This document shows, in pieces, positions 9,575 to 18,533 of a DNA stretch of 64,000 nt (position 1 is its first letter; every line of letters starts with the position of its first letter). The position numbers and the translations under genes were made by a program. The notes below the pieces were generated by a model. The model saw only the letters and a program-made list of their open reading frames with translations, was not told the DNA's origin and searched no databases. Source of the DNA: Burkholderia oklahomensis C6786 (GTDB taxonomy: Bacteria; Pseudomonadota; Gammaproteobacteria; Burkholderiales; Burkholderiaceae); the NCBI RefSeq assembly GCF_000959365.1, contig NZ_CP009555.1:1798001-1862000 (forward strand), written 5' to 3'.

Positions 9575-10195
9575 TCATTCCGAATCCGGCGAATCCGCCT
9601 GCGCGAATCGCGCGGCGACCTCGCGCAGCCATGCCTCGCTCCAGGTGAGCGCGCCGACCTTCAGATGCTCGACGACGCTGCGCACCCAGTCGAGCTCGGC
9701 TTCGAGCGTCACCCGCATCAGTTCGCCATCGAGCAGAAAGAGCCGCGGGATCCGCATCGCGAGCGCGGCGTCTTGCGTTTCGTCGAGACGGGCCAGCTCG
9801 GCCTCGAGTGCGGCGGCACGCGCTTCGAGCTGGCGGCGCGCGTCATCGGCGGACAGCAGCGGCAGCACCGACAGCGCAGCCGGAAACGACGGAAATTCGC
9901 GCGCCGGCCGTGCGAGCTGCTCACGCAGCCACATGCGTGCGGTGTCGCGGCCCGTATCGGTGATTTCGTAGACCGTCCGCTCGGGAAACGCGCCGTCACG
10001 TTCGGTCTCGCGCACGGCGATCAGCGCGTCGCGCTGCAGGCGTTCGATCGTCTGGTAGAGGCTGTTGCGCTGCCTGACGTTGACGGTCTCGTCCTTGCCG
10101 CGCAGCTTCACGAGCTGCTGGATTCGGTACGCATGCATCGGCGCTTCGGTGAGCATGGCGAGCACGACGAGTGCAAGCGGAGAATATCGAGCCAT
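9575..10195 (-). CDS. PadR-family transcriptional regulator
   Basis: A 206-residue regulator. The N-terminal PadR winged helix is recognisable from SPLALVVLAMLTEAPMHAYRIQQLVK, NSLYQTIERLQRDALIAVRETE and ERTVYEITDTGRD. The C-terminal half is helical (EARAAALEAELARLDETQD) like the PadR-associated domain Vir_act_alpha_C. PadR proteins usually repress efflux or phenolic-stress genes. No obvious target lies next to it: downstream is the dead oxidase and upstream the CadR gene, both facing other ways. About 210 bases separate it from the oxidase, with nothing evident in them. An AT-rich stretch rich in TTAATTAATT just upstream of its start is a likely operator/promoter. Confidence 0.88.
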   Translation of the reverse strand: MARYSPLALVVLAMLTEAPMHAYRIQQLVKLRGKDETVNVRQRNSLYQTIERLQRDALIAVRETERDGAFPERTVYEITDTGRDTARMWLREQLARPAREFPSFPAALSVLPLLSADDARRQLEARAAALEAELARLDETQDAALAMRIPRLFLLDGELMRVTLEAELDWVRSVVEHLKVGALTWSEAWLREVAARFAQADSPDSE

Positions 10196-10295
10196 AGCAT
10201 GAATAGTTAATTAATTTCTAGTAATGTTATGACTAGGCATAAATGAACGCAAGCGCTGCAAGGCCCGCCGCTCGGACATCGGCGGACACCGCGCG

Positions 10296-10727
10296 TCAGC
10301 CGACGTGCGAGCGCTTGCCCGGCATGTTCGGCGTCTCCATCGTCGCGAGCCCGTGCACGATCCCGCAGTCCTCCACCGCGTGCTCGCCCTGGCACTGCTC
10401 GCGCAATTCGATCAGCTGCGCGCGCAAATGCTCGAGTTCGGCGAGGCGCGTGTTGACGTGGCCGATGTGCGCGTCGAGCAGCGCGTTGACGGAATCGCAG
10501 CGGTCCGCCGGATCGTCGGTAAAGCGCAGCAGCGCGCGGATCTCGTCGTGCGTCATGTCGAGCGCGCGGCAATTGCGGATGAAACGCAGCCGCTCGACGT
10601 GCGCGTCGGTGTAATTGCGGTAGTTGGAGTCGGTCCGTTCCGCGCCGGGCATCAGCCCCTCTTTTTCATAGAAACGAATCGTCTCGGGCGTGCACCGGGC
10701 CGCTTTCGCGAGTTCGCCGATCTTCAT
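10296..10727 (-). CDS. cadR: Cd(II)/Pb(II)-responsive MerR-family regulator CadR/PbrR
   Basis: A 143-residue MerR-type activator. The N-terminal HTH is classical (MKIGELAKAARCTPETIRFYEKEGLMPGAERTDSNYRNY, residues 1-39). The metal-site cysteines expected for CadR/PbrR are present: C77 (DRCDSV), C112 (EQCQGE) and C121 (EDCGIVHG), each in the family's spacing. It is divergent from the P-type ATPase gene and shares an 82-bp intergenic region carrying a typical MerR operator with a 19-bp spacer. Known members twist that over-long promoter into an active form upon binding Cd, Pb or Zn. Which metal is preferred here cannot be read from sequence. Confidence 0.94.
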   Translation of the reverse strand: MKIGELAKAARCTPETIRFYEKEGLMPGAERTDSNYRNYTDAHVERLRFIRNCRALDMTHDEIRALLRFTDDPADRCDSVNALLDAHIGHVNTRLAELEHLRAQLIELREQCQGEHAVEDCGIVHGLATMETPNMPGKRSHVG

Positions 10728-10749
10728 TCGAATCTCCTTACAAAAAGAG

Positions 10750-10780
10750 TTGACCTTGTAGTGACTTCAAGGTGTTAACT
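10750..10780 (+). promoter_or_regulatory. MerR-type operator/promoter for the metal-efflux ATPase
   Basis: The -35 element TTGACC (10750-10755) and -10-like TTAACT (10775-10780) are separated by 19 bp. The spacer carries an inverted repeat, ACCTTG (10753-10758) and CAAGGT (10768-10773). Over-long spacer plus dyad is the hallmark of MerR-family activation. Confidence 0.88.
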
Positions 10781-10809
10781 GTACACCGTCAGTCACAGAG
10801 GAGGTTGCC

Positions 10810-13590
10810 ATGACCGAGGCCACTCGGGCCGAAAACCGGCCGCGTACGCCCGAATCCGATCGCGACGCCGCGCGTCCGGACGATGTGCGCGATCCGGCGT
10901 GCGTCGACGTGCGCTCGCATTCGCACGGGCGCGGCGCGCAGCGCGGCGATCCTGACGGCGCCGCGGCGCGCGTGGACGGTCGGGACGGGCGTTCGCGCGA
11001 GCGCGAGCTGGCGGATGCGGCCGATCCGAACCGAAAGGACGGCGCTCGACACCAGGGTTGCGGGCACGATCACGCCGAAGGCCAGGCGCATGGCAATGCT
11101 CGTTCTTGCGAACGCGATCACCAGCACGATCGGCGCAATGCGGATACCGGCGCTCGAGCGAACGGTGAAGTTCTGCGTCGCGACGATGGCCACGCTCAGC
11201 CGCGCGCCGACGCTTGTTGTTCGCACGACCGCCAGCGCGGCGATATCGACGCTATCGACGCGCGTGCAGATCGTGAAGCCCGGTCCCACGATCGCGGTTC
11301 GATTGGCCACGGCCACGGCCACGACCACGATTCGCACGCCGCCGCCGATCATCCGCACGCCCACTCCGGCGCCGCTTGCTGCGCGCCCGCACCCGTTGCA
11401 TTCGCGCCGCTGCCTGGCGCACAGAAGGCCGCGGACGGCCGCGTGCGCTCCGCGTTCCGGATCATGCAGATGGACTGCCCGACCGAAGAAACGCTGATCC
11501 GCAAGAAGCTCGGCGGGATGGCCGAAGTCGCGGCGCTCGAATTCAACCTGATGCAGCGGATGCTGACGGTCGAGCACGCGCCGGGTGCGGAGGCGGGCAT
11601 CGTCGGCGCGATCCGCTCGCTCGGGATGACGCCCGAGCAGGCGGACACCGGCGCGACGGGCCGCGGCGCGTCGTCCATGCCGGCCGAAGCGCCGCGACCG
11701 TGGTGGCCGCTCGCGATCGCGGGCGTCGCGGCGGCCGCGTCGGAGGCGGTCACGTGGCTGCAGCTTCCCGTATGGCTTGCCGCCGCGCTCGCGCTCGCCG
11801 CGGTCGCGACCTGCGGCCTCGGGACGTACCGCAAGGGCTGGATCGCGCTCACGAACGGCAACCTGAACATCAACGCGCTGATGAGCATCGCGGTGACGGG
11901 CGCGATGGCGATCGGCCAGTGGCCCGAGGCCGCGATGGTGATGGTGCTCTTCACCGTCGCCGAGCTGATCGAGGCGCGCTCGCTCGATCGCGCGCGCAAC
12001 GCGATCCAGAGCCTGATGCGGCTCGCACCCGACACCGCCACGGTCAGGCAGCCCGACGGCTCGTGGCAGACGGTCGACGCCGCGCAGGTCGCGCTCGGCG
12101 CGGTCGTGCGCGTGAAGCCCGGCGAGCGGATCGGTCTCGACGGCGAGATCGTCGCCGGCCGCTCGACCGTCAACCAGGCGCCGATCACGGGCGAGAGCCT
12201 GCCCGTCGAGAAAGGCGACGGCGACCCGGTGTACGCGGGCACGATCAACGAAGCCGGCTCGTTCGAATATCGCGTGACGGCGGTCGCGAGCAACACGACG
12301 CTTGCGCGGATCATCCACGCGGTCGAGGAGGCGCAGGGCGCGAAGGCGCCGACGCAGCGCTTCGTCGACAGCTTCGCGCGCATCTACACGCCAATCGTGT
12401 TCGCGATCGCGCTCGTCGTCGCGATCGCGCCTCCGCTCGCGTTCGACGGCGCATGGCGCGACTGGATCTATCGCGCGCTCGTGCTGCTCGTGATCGCGTG
12501 CCCGTGCGCGCTCGTGATCTCGACGCCCGTGACGATCGTGTCCGGTCTCGCGGCGGCCGCGCGGCGCGGCATCCTCGTGAAGGGCGGCGTGTACCTCGAG
12601 CAAGGCCGCCGGCTCGCGTGGCTCGCGCTCGACAAGACGGGCACGATCACGCGCGGCAAGCCGGTGCAGACCGACTTCGAGATGCGCGCGGCCGACATCG
12701 ACGTCGCCCGTGTGCGGCGGCTTGCCGCGAGCCTCGCCGCGCGCTCGGACCATCCGGTGTCGCAGGCGGTCGCGGCGGCCGGCGCGGCCGAAGGCGACGC
12801 GCACGGCGTCGGCGACGATAACGGCAAGGATGCGTCGTTCCTCGACGTCGCCGACTTCGAGGCGATTCCGGGTCGCGGCGTGCGCGGCGCGATCGACGGC
12901 GCGCCGTACTGGCTCGGCAACCACCGCCTCGTCGAAGAACTCGAATGCTGCACGTCCGCGCTCGAAGCGCGCCTCGACGAGCTCGAGCGGCAGGGCAAGA
13001 CGGTCGTCATGCTGATCGACGGCACGCGCGTGCTCGGCCTCTTCGCGGTCGCCGACACGGTGAAGGACACGAGCCGCGCGGCGGTCGCCGAGCTGCACGC
13101 GCTCGGCATCAAGACCGCGATGCTGACGGGCGACAACCCGCACACCGCGCAGGCGATCGCGCAGCAGGTCGGCATCGACGACGCGCGCGGCAACCAGTTG
13201 CCGCAGGACAAGCTCGCCGCCGTCGACGAGCTCGCGACAGGCGGCCGCGCGGTCGGCATGGTCGGCGACGGGATCAACGACGCGCCCGCGCTCGCGCGCG
13301 CCGATATCGGCTTCGCGATGGGCGCGATGGGCACCGACACGGCGATCGAGACGGCCGACGTCGCGCTGATGGACGACGACCTGCGGAAGATCCCGGCATT
13401 CGTGCGGCTGTCGCGCGCGACGCATCGCGTGCTCGTGCAGAACATCACGTTCGCGCTCGCCGTGAAGGCGGTGTTCGTCGGATTGACGGTCGCAGGGATG
13501 GGCACGATGTGGATGGCGGTGTTCGCCGACGCGGGCGCGAGCTTGATCGTCGTCGGCAATGGCTTGCGGCTGCTGCGCCGCGGGCAGTGA
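10810..13590 (+). CDS. cadA: Heavy-metal translocating P1B-type ATPase (Cd/Zn/Pb), with long His-rich N terminus
   Basis: A 926-residue inner-membrane pump that would export Cd(II), Zn(II) or Pb(II) at the cost of ATP. Residues 1-191 are an unusual hydrophilic extension rich in His, Asp and Arg with GHDH, CCSHD, HGHGHDHDSH and ACC motifs. A heavy-metal-associated domain follows with MDCPTEE (about 221-227). Then come the membrane and catalytic parts: TGES actuator loop, CPC in IACPCALVIS (C564-C566), the phosphorylated Asp in DKTGTIT (D608), the HP motif (SDHPVS) and GDGINDAPALARADIG. CPC with DCPTEE fits the ZntA/CadA/PbrA branch. A strong gaggaggt site precedes the start, just behind the CadR operator, and the zinc-ribbon gene follows after 9 bp. 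Confidence 0.95.
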   Translation: MTEATRAENRPRTPESDRDAARPDDVRDPACVDVRSHSHGRGAQRGDPDGAAARVDGRDGRSRERELADAADPNRKDGARHQGCGHDHAEGQAHGNARSCERDHQHDRRNADTGARANGEVLRRDDGHAQPRADACCSHDRQRGDIDAIDARADREARSHDRGSIGHGHGHDHDSHAAADHPHAHSGAACCAPAPVAFAPLPGAQKAADGRVRSAFRIMQMDCPTEETLIRKKLGGMAEVAALEFNLMQRMLTVEHAPGAEAGIVGAIRSLGMTPEQADTGATGRGASSMPAEAPRPWWPLAIAGVAAAASEAVTWLQLPVWLAAALALAAVATCGLGTYRKGWIALTNGNLNINALMSIAVTGAMAIGQWPEAAMVMVLFTVAELIEARSLDRARNAIQSLMRLAPDTATVRQPDGSWQTVDAAQVALGAVVRVKPGERIGLDGEIVAGRSTVNQAPITGESLPVEKGDGDPVYAGTINEAGSFEYRVTAVASNTTLARIIHAVEEAQGAKAPTQRFVDSFARIYTPIVFAIALVVAIAPPLAFDGAWRDWIYRALVLLVIACPCALVISTPVTIVSGLAAAARRGILVKGGVYLEQGRRLAWLALDKTGTITRGKPVQTDFEMRAADIDVARVRRLAASLAARSDHPVSQAVAAAGAAEGDAHGVGDDNGKDASFLDVADFEAIPGRGVRGAIDGAPYWLGNHRLVEELECCTSALEARLDELERQGKTVVMLIDGTRVLGLFAVADTVKDTSRAAVAELHALGIKTAMLTGDNPHTAQAIAQQVGIDDARGNQLPQDKLAAVDELATGGRAVGMVGDGINDAPALARADIGFAMGAMGTDTAIETADVALMDDDLRKIPAFVRLSRATHRVLVQNITFALAVKAVFVGLTVAGMGTMWMAVFADAGASLIVVGNGLRLLRRGQ

Positions 13591-13599
13591 ACGGAGGCA

Positions 13600-14001
13600 A
13601 TGATGGATTGGCTCAAGCGGATCGTCGGCGGCGGGCATCATGGAAGCGGCGGCCGTCGCGACCATCACGGCGGCGGGACGGGCGGCGGGCATGGCCGCGG
13701 CGGCGGCTACGACAGTCACGGCGGCCAAGGCGGCCACGGTTGGGGCCGCCGGGATGCGCCGAGCGACGACGGCCGGGATCGAGAACGTGGCGGCGTTCCG
13801 CCTCAAAGGGAAGCGGGCGGGCCCGTGCAGAGCGCCGCATGCGCGAAGTGCGGCGCGATCAACGGAGCGGATGCGAAGTTCTGCGCGCAGTGCGGCGCAT
13901 CGCAAGCGCCGGCCGCGTGCGGCGGATGTCGCGCGCGGCTCGACGCATCCGCGCGCTTCTGCCCGCAATGCGGGACGGCAGTCTCGAAGGCGCGCGCGTG
14001 A
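13600..14001 (+). CDS. Small His/Gly-rich double zinc-ribbon protein
   Basis: A 133-residue protein. Residues 1-75 are low-complexity Gly, His, Asp and Arg (GGHHGSGGRRDHHGGG and similar), a plausible metal-binding tail. Residues 80-125 hold a double zinc ribbon with CxxC pairs CAKCG, CAQCG, CGGCR and CPQCG. Ribosome site acggagg; the start is 9 bp after the P-type ATPase stop, so the two are co-transcribed under CadR control. Function is not established. The link to a metal pump and the His-rich tail suggest metal buffering or sensing, which is inference only. Confidence 0.8.
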   Translation: MMDWLKRIVGGGHHGSGGRRDHHGGGTGGGHGRGGGYDSHGGQGGHGWGRRDAPSDDGRDRERGGVPPQREAGGPVQSAACAKCGAINGADAKFCAQCGASQAPAACGGCRARLDASARFCPQCGTAVSKARA

Positions 14002-14788
14002 CGCGAGGCGGCGGAGTGCGGGCGGGCGCACGCATTCCGATAACGCTGCCAAGCAAGCTCGCGATTGCGTGCGCGAGATTTCACGCGCCGTATTCGAATC
14101 GATATATTCGAGTCGACTCGTTCGTTCGGCGCGCAAGCAAGCGTCGATATGTTTGATGCAGTGGTTTTGATGCAGTGCCGTCGCGGCGGGCGTCCGAACC
14201 CGTCCGTTTTCTCGCCGCCTCATCTGCGGCGAAGCGAATTCGCCGACTCAGCCGCGACACGGCCGAACTTGCCCGCGGCAGTCATTGTTCAGCGTGCCCA
14301 AACCGCACCCGTCTTCCCGCCCTGCAAATCCCGGGCCTGCCATAGCAAACGGCGTCTTGCGCTTGCGCTACCCGACAGGTGAACCCATGCCGGCGCACGC
14401 CGGTTCACATTCTTCCATCAATCGTCCGGTCCGTTTCATGCTTGCGGCTCGCCGACACGAATGCGCGTCGCCTGCCGCACCATTTCGCGCAACACGCAAC
14501 GTTCGTGCACGCGAAGCCTTCATTAGGCCAACGAATTGCGCGATTCGCGCCGGGACTGTCGCGACCGTTTCATCGCGCGCGCACGCCTGGCGTCGCCGCA
14601 CCATTTCGAAGCACGATTTTTATTAGCAGGATCGATCCCTTAGAATAAAGTTCGAGTACAGTGAAGCACGATTGAAGCCGTCATCGTTCCCCGTGTAAGG
14701 TCGCCGGCTGCGGAGTCAGGTTTTCTTCGGAGTCCGCAGGTTGTTCGTCGAGGTCCAACGCAACATCACGCTTTTCGGGAGAGAACAT
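14002..14788. other. 787-bp intergenic region with no recognisable gene
   Basis: No convincing coding frame was found on either strand. Around 14095-14125 there are overlapping AT-rich palindromic words (ATTCGAAT, TATATTCGAGTCGACTCG) and around 14147-14175 a near-duplicated GATGCAGTG. An AT-richer stretch at 14620-14650 (TTATTAGCAGGATCGATCC then TAGAATAAAG) is the likeliest promoter of the downstream membrane-protein gene. Confidence 0.5.
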
Positions 14789-16252
14789 ATGGATTCATCC
14801 AGTTTCCTGACGTCGATGCAGAGCACGCTCGGCGTATATCTGCCCAAGATCGCGGGCGCGCTCGGCATCCTGGTCGTCGGCTGGCTGATCGCCGTGATCG
14901 TCCGGGCGGGCGTGCGGCGCTTGCTGAGCGCGCTGAAGGTCGATGCGCGGATCGCCGAAAGCACTGGCCAGGGCGCGCAAGTGGAGCGCATCATCGCGGG
15001 CGGCCTGTTCTGGCTCATCCTGCTCGTGACCGCGGTCGGCATCTTCAACGTGCTGAACCTCTACGCGGTATCGAATCCGTTCTCGCTGCTCGTCACGAAG
15101 ATCATCAACTATCTGCCGAACCTGCTCGGCGGCGCGGCGCTCACGCTCGTCGCGTGGCTGATCGCATCGTTGCTGCGCAGCCTCGCCGACAAGACGCTGA
15201 AAGCGAGCAAGATCGACAGCAAACTGTCGGAGACGGCAGGAATGCGGCCGATGAGCTCGTACCTCGGCGACGTGCTGTTCTGGCTCGTGATCCTGATGTT
15301 CATCCCGGCGATCCTCGCCGCGTTCGACCTGAACGGGCTGCTGTCGCCTGTGCAGGGGATGATCGACAAGATCCTCGCGATCGTGCCGAACGTGTTCGCC
15401 GCGGCCGTGATCGGCTTCGTCGGCTGGCTCGTCGCGCGCATCCTGCGCGGGCTCGTCACGAACCTGCTCGTCGCGGCGGGCGCCGACAGGCTCACGCAAA
15501 GCGTCGAGAGCCCGACGCCCGTGAAGATCTCGAGCCTCATCGGCACGGTCGTCTTCATCTTCGTGTTCGTGCCGACGCTGATCTCCGCGCTCGACGCGCT
15601 GAAGATCGAGGCGATCTCGCGGCCCGCGACCGACTTGCTCGGCCAGTTCCTCAACGCGGTGCCCGACATCTTCGCGGCCGTCGTGATCGTGCTCGTCACG
15701 TTCTACGTCGCGCGCTTCGTCGGCGCGCTCGTGCAGAAGCTGCTCGTCGCCGCGGGCGTCGACGGCCTGCCCGCCGTGCTGGGCGTCGAGCGCGTGTTCA
15801 CCGGGATGCTGCAGCCTTCGGTGCTCGCCGGCCGGCTCGTGATCTTCTTCGCGATGCTGTTCGCGACGGTCGAGGCCGCGAACCGGCTCGGCTTCACGCA
15901 GGTGCGCGACGTCGTCACGCTGTTCATCGAGTTCGGCGGGCACGTGCTGATGGGCGGCGTGATCCTCGTGATCGGCTTCTGGCTCGCGGGCCTTGCGCGC
16001 CGCGTGATCGAGCAGGCTGACAACGAGCACAGCCGGCTCTTGTCGCGCATCGCGCAGTTCGCGATCCTCGGCCTCGTGTTCGCGATGGGACTGCGCGCGA
16101 TGGGCATTGCGAACGAGATCGTGCAGCTCGCGTTCGGCCTCGTGCTCGGCGCGATCGCGGTCGCGGTCGCGCTGTCGTTCGGTCTTGGCGGCCGCGAAGC
16201 CGCGGGCAAGCTGCTCGACCGCTGGTTCAATCCGCGCGGCAAGCAGGAGTGA
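14789..16252 (+). CDS. Mechanosensitive ion channel family protein with repeated TM helices
   Basis: A 487-residue inner-membrane protein. Several copies of the 'conserved TM helix' unit (PF05552-like) can be seen: LPKIAGALGILVVGWLIAVIVRAGVRRLL, LPNLLGGAALTLVAWLIASLLRSL, VPNVFAAAVIGFVGWLVARILRGLV and VPDIFAAVVIVLVTFYVARFVGALVQ. Each ends in a basic R/K segment followed by a soluble DARIAES-, SKLSETAG- or GADRLTQS-like loop. The C terminus ends with the Gly-rich SFGLGGREAAGKLLDRWF. I see no classical MscS beta domain, so gating by tension is not assured. The start MDSSSFL was preferred over an upstream in-frame start because gggagagaac precedes it. It is monocistronic. Confidence 0.8.
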   Translation: MDSSSFLTSMQSTLGVYLPKIAGALGILVVGWLIAVIVRAGVRRLLSALKVDARIAESTGQGAQVERIIAGGLFWLILLVTAVGIFNVLNLYAVSNPFSLLVTKIINYLPNLLGGAALTLVAWLIASLLRSLADKTLKASKIDSKLSETAGMRPMSSYLGDVLFWLVILMFIPAILAAFDLNGLLSPVQGMIDKILAIVPNVFAAAVIGFVGWLVARILRGLVTNLLVAAGADRLTQSVESPTPVKISSLIGTVVFIFVFVPTLISALDALKIEAISRPATDLLGQFLNAVPDIFAAVVIVLVTFYVARFVGALVQKLLVAAGVDGLPAVLGVERVFTGMLQPSVLAGRLVIFFAMLFATVEAANRLGFTQVRDVVTLFIEFGGHVLMGGVILVIGFWLAGLARRVIEQADNEHSRLLSRIAQFAILGLVFAMGLRAMGIANEIVQLAFGLVLGAIAVAVALSFGLGGREAAGKLLDRWFNPRGKQE

Positions 16253-16429
16253 TGCGCGGATGATGCGCGGGCGGTCGCGCGGCGATCGCCCGTGCATCGG
16301 CGCGGTTTCCGCGGAGACGCGCCGGGAGCGGCTTCGGGCGCCGTTCCCGCGTGCCGTACCTCGCGCGAACGTCACCCGATCGCCGCTCTTCGAACCTTCC
16401 GCAACGCGCTTTCGGGAGATTCGAGCGCA

Positions 16430-16730
16430 ATCGAGCCGAGCGCGATACGCAGCGCATGCGGCGTCCTCGATGACGAGCAGATCGTGACGCTCGGCGAGCT
16501 CGGCAAGACGCGCGCGGTTCGGTGCGGACATCACGGAGCCGAGCGGATCGTGCGGCGTCGGCATCGTGTAGACCGCGCGCACCGGGCGTTTTCCGCAGAG
16601 CGCGCCGAGCCGGCCGAGATCCGGGATTTGCTCTGCCGACAGCGGCAGCGGCGTCAGCGCGATCCGGCGCGCGCGCGAGCGCGAGCGCTTTCATGCCGGG
16701 ATACGTCAGATCGCCGATGCCGCAACTCAT
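16430..16730 (-). pseudogene. Remnant of a MocR/class I aminotransferase-type gene
   Basis: Minus-strand frames give pieces of a PLP-dependent aminotransferase domain of the type found in GntR/MocR regulators. One piece reads MSCGIGDLTYPGMKALALARA. After a frame change another reads RRIALTPLPLSAEQIPDLGRLG and RAVYTMPTPHDPLGSVMSAPNRARL, then LAERHDLLVIEDAA. The order matches the family (YTxPxHxxPxGxxMS then EDAAY), but the frame is broken near 16665 and both ends are missing. It is a decayed fragment only. Confidence 0.6.
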
Positions 16731-16746
16731 CGATGCGATGCCGTAG

Positions 16747-16881
16747 CTCGTCGATCGTTACGGCGCGTCGGTCGCCGGTCCACTGTTCGTGCTTGGCTGC
16801 GTGCTGACCTCGATCAGCGTCGCGTTTCACGCGCTGCTCGGCGTGGCCGGTCATGCCGAAGATCGAGCGCGCACGCGATGA
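16747..16881 (+). pseudogene. Short hydrophobic, exporter-like remnant
   Basis: A 44-residue frame with no start codon reads VDRYGASVAGPLFVLGCVLTSISVAFHALLGVAGH and then a stop. It looks like a C-terminal membrane piece, LysE-like at best. It sits head-to-head with the aminotransferase remnant; regulator plus LysE-type exporter is a common pair, so the two fragments may come from one lost locus. This is a weak call. Confidence 0.35.
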
Positions 16882-16957
16882 CGGTTCGTTTCGGCGTCTC
16901 GTCCCGGATTCGCGGCGAGAGCGGATCGATTAGCGTTTCTAACGATCGTGACGACGA

Positions 16958-18067
16958 TCAAGCGGCGTCCGCGCTGCCGATCCGGCCTTTCTCACGCGCG
17001 TCCGCATAACCGGCCGGCAGCGGCGGGAAGCCGACGAGCCGCGCCGTTCCCGAACGCAGCACGAGTCCATAGAGCAGCATCGGGCAGGCGACGCCCGCGA
17101 GCGTGCCGAGCGCGAGCTGCACGCCGACGTCGACGACGCCGAGTTTGACGAGCGCGATGCGCGTGGCGGCCGTCGCGAGGATATGCGCGAGATAGATCGG
17201 CATCGACGCGAAGCCGATGTGCTCGAGCCACGTCGGACGCGGTGCGAGCCGGGGCGCGGCGTCGCCGCGCCGCATCGCGCGATGCGCGAGGAGCAGCACG
17301 AGTGCGCAGCCCGCGAGCGCGGCGGGCACGGCCGAGACGCTGTCCGGTTCGCCGAAGCGATGCGCGAATGCAACCGCCGCGGCGAACGTCACGGCAACGG
17401 CGGCGAGCGCGAGTCCGTTCGATGCGCGTTCGACGAGCGCGGGCAGCTTGTCGCCGATCAGCATGCCGAGCACGAAGAACGGAAGGTACGTGAGCGTCAT
17501 CGACACGATGCCCCATTGCGTCGACGAGCCGGCGGCGAGCGCGACGACCGCGAGCCCGCCGATCGCGAGCGCGGCGAGCGATGCGTGCGCGCGTCCCGGC
17601 GCCGCGCGGCCGTGCGCGCGGATGCCGGGCGCGACGATCGACCATCCCCATGCGATCAGCATGCAGATGAAGAGCGTGTACAGGAACCAGAACTGGCCGA
17701 ACGGCCGCCATCCGATCGCGAGCAGGTCGTTCGGCGTGAACGCGTGATTCATCCCGCGCGACGACAGCGCGAGCTGCACCGCGCCTTGCAGCAGCGACCA
17801 GACGAAGTACGGATAGGCGATCGTGCGCAGCTTCGCGAGCAGGAAGCCGTCGCCCGCGCGCTGTAGCGACTTCGGCACGTGCAGCCCCGACAGCAGGAAG
17901 AAGAGCGGCATGTGGAACGTGTAGATCGTGTAGTCGGTCGCGGCGAGCAGGGTGCTCGGCCACCCGGCCGGCACGAGGCCGGCGGCGAACAGGCCGCGCA
18001 GCGCGTGGCCGTACACGACGAGGACGATGCCCGCGCCCCGAGCGGTATTGAGATAGGAGTCCCGCAT
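16958..18067 (-). CDS. Acyltransferase family 3 membrane protein
   Basis: A 369-residue integral membrane protein of the acyltransferase_3 (OafA/NodX/WecH) family that would O-acetylate a glycan or lipid. The N terminus MRDSYLNTARGAGIVLVVYGHALRGLF contains the family's RG...GH catalytic histidine context, followed by FHMPLFFLLSG and roughly ten hydrophobic segments, with FWFLYTLFICM and MPIYLAHILATAA at the usual places. The start was set at MRDSYLN; the long upstream open frame is GC-rich noise. It is monocistronic, divergent from the ethanolamine permease across 466 bp. The acceptor is unknown. Confidence 0.85.
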   Translation of the reverse strand: MRDSYLNTARGAGIVLVVYGHALRGLFAAGLVPAGWPSTLLAATDYTIYTFHMPLFFLLSGLHVPKSLQRAGDGFLLAKLRTIAYPYFVWSLLQGAVQLALSSRGMNHAFTPNDLLAIGWRPFGQFWFLYTLFICMLIAWGWSIVAPGIRAHGRAAPGRAHASLAALAIGGLAVVALAAGSSTQWGIVSMTLTYLPFFVLGMLIGDKLPALVERASNGLALAAVAVTFAAAVAFAHRFGEPDSVSAVPAALAGCALVLLLAHRAMRRGDAAPRLAPRPTWLEHIGFASMPIYLAHILATAATRIALVKLGVVDVGVQLALGTLAGVACPMLLYGLVLRSGTARLVGFPPLPAGYADAREKGRIGSADAA

Positions 18068-18533
18068 GGTCTGAATGATTGGAATGATCGATCTTGGGTG
18101 GGCCGCGCGTCGCCCGAAGGCTGAGCGCGGGACGCTCACTGCGTGAACACAATGTAGGGGCTGGCGCGGTGACGATCTGTGTGCCGGGCGACACAAGTTC
18201 GCTGTCGCGTCGCGCGGCGGATGCGGACGCTCGGCGAGCCGCGCGCGCGGATGCCGGGATGCGAAGACGCGCGCGTCCGATGCGACGCATATCGCCGATC
18301 GCGTGCGCCGCATGCGGCGTTCGTTGCGCCGCCGCAAGCCGTTCCGCCCGCGTGCGCATCGATCCTCGCACGTGCCTGTTTCAGCCGCCGGAAATGTTTC
18401 CGTACGAGAAATGAAAGCACGGACGTTTGCCGATTTTCGATAACACGTCGATTAATGACTCACTAGCATCGATTCTCAGTGGCGGAGCGGGCCTATCTCG
18501 GCGCCGGGCTCCGCCGCCTTCGAGGAGAGATTC
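18068..18533. other. 466-bp divergent intergenic region upstream of the ethanolamine permease
   Basis: No gene is seen. The half nearest the permease (18405-18480) is AT-richer (CGATTTTCGATAACACG, GATTAATGACTCACTAGCATCGATTCTC) and is the likely promoter and regulator-binding region for eat-eutB-eutC. No convincing sigma-54 -24/-12 pair was found. Confidence 0.45.

Noticed and set aside
10789..14223. A 1144-codon minus-strand open frame opposite the metal ATPase
   Set aside because: It is a GC-skew shadow of cadA: Arg/His/Asp-rich, no motif, no ribosome site.
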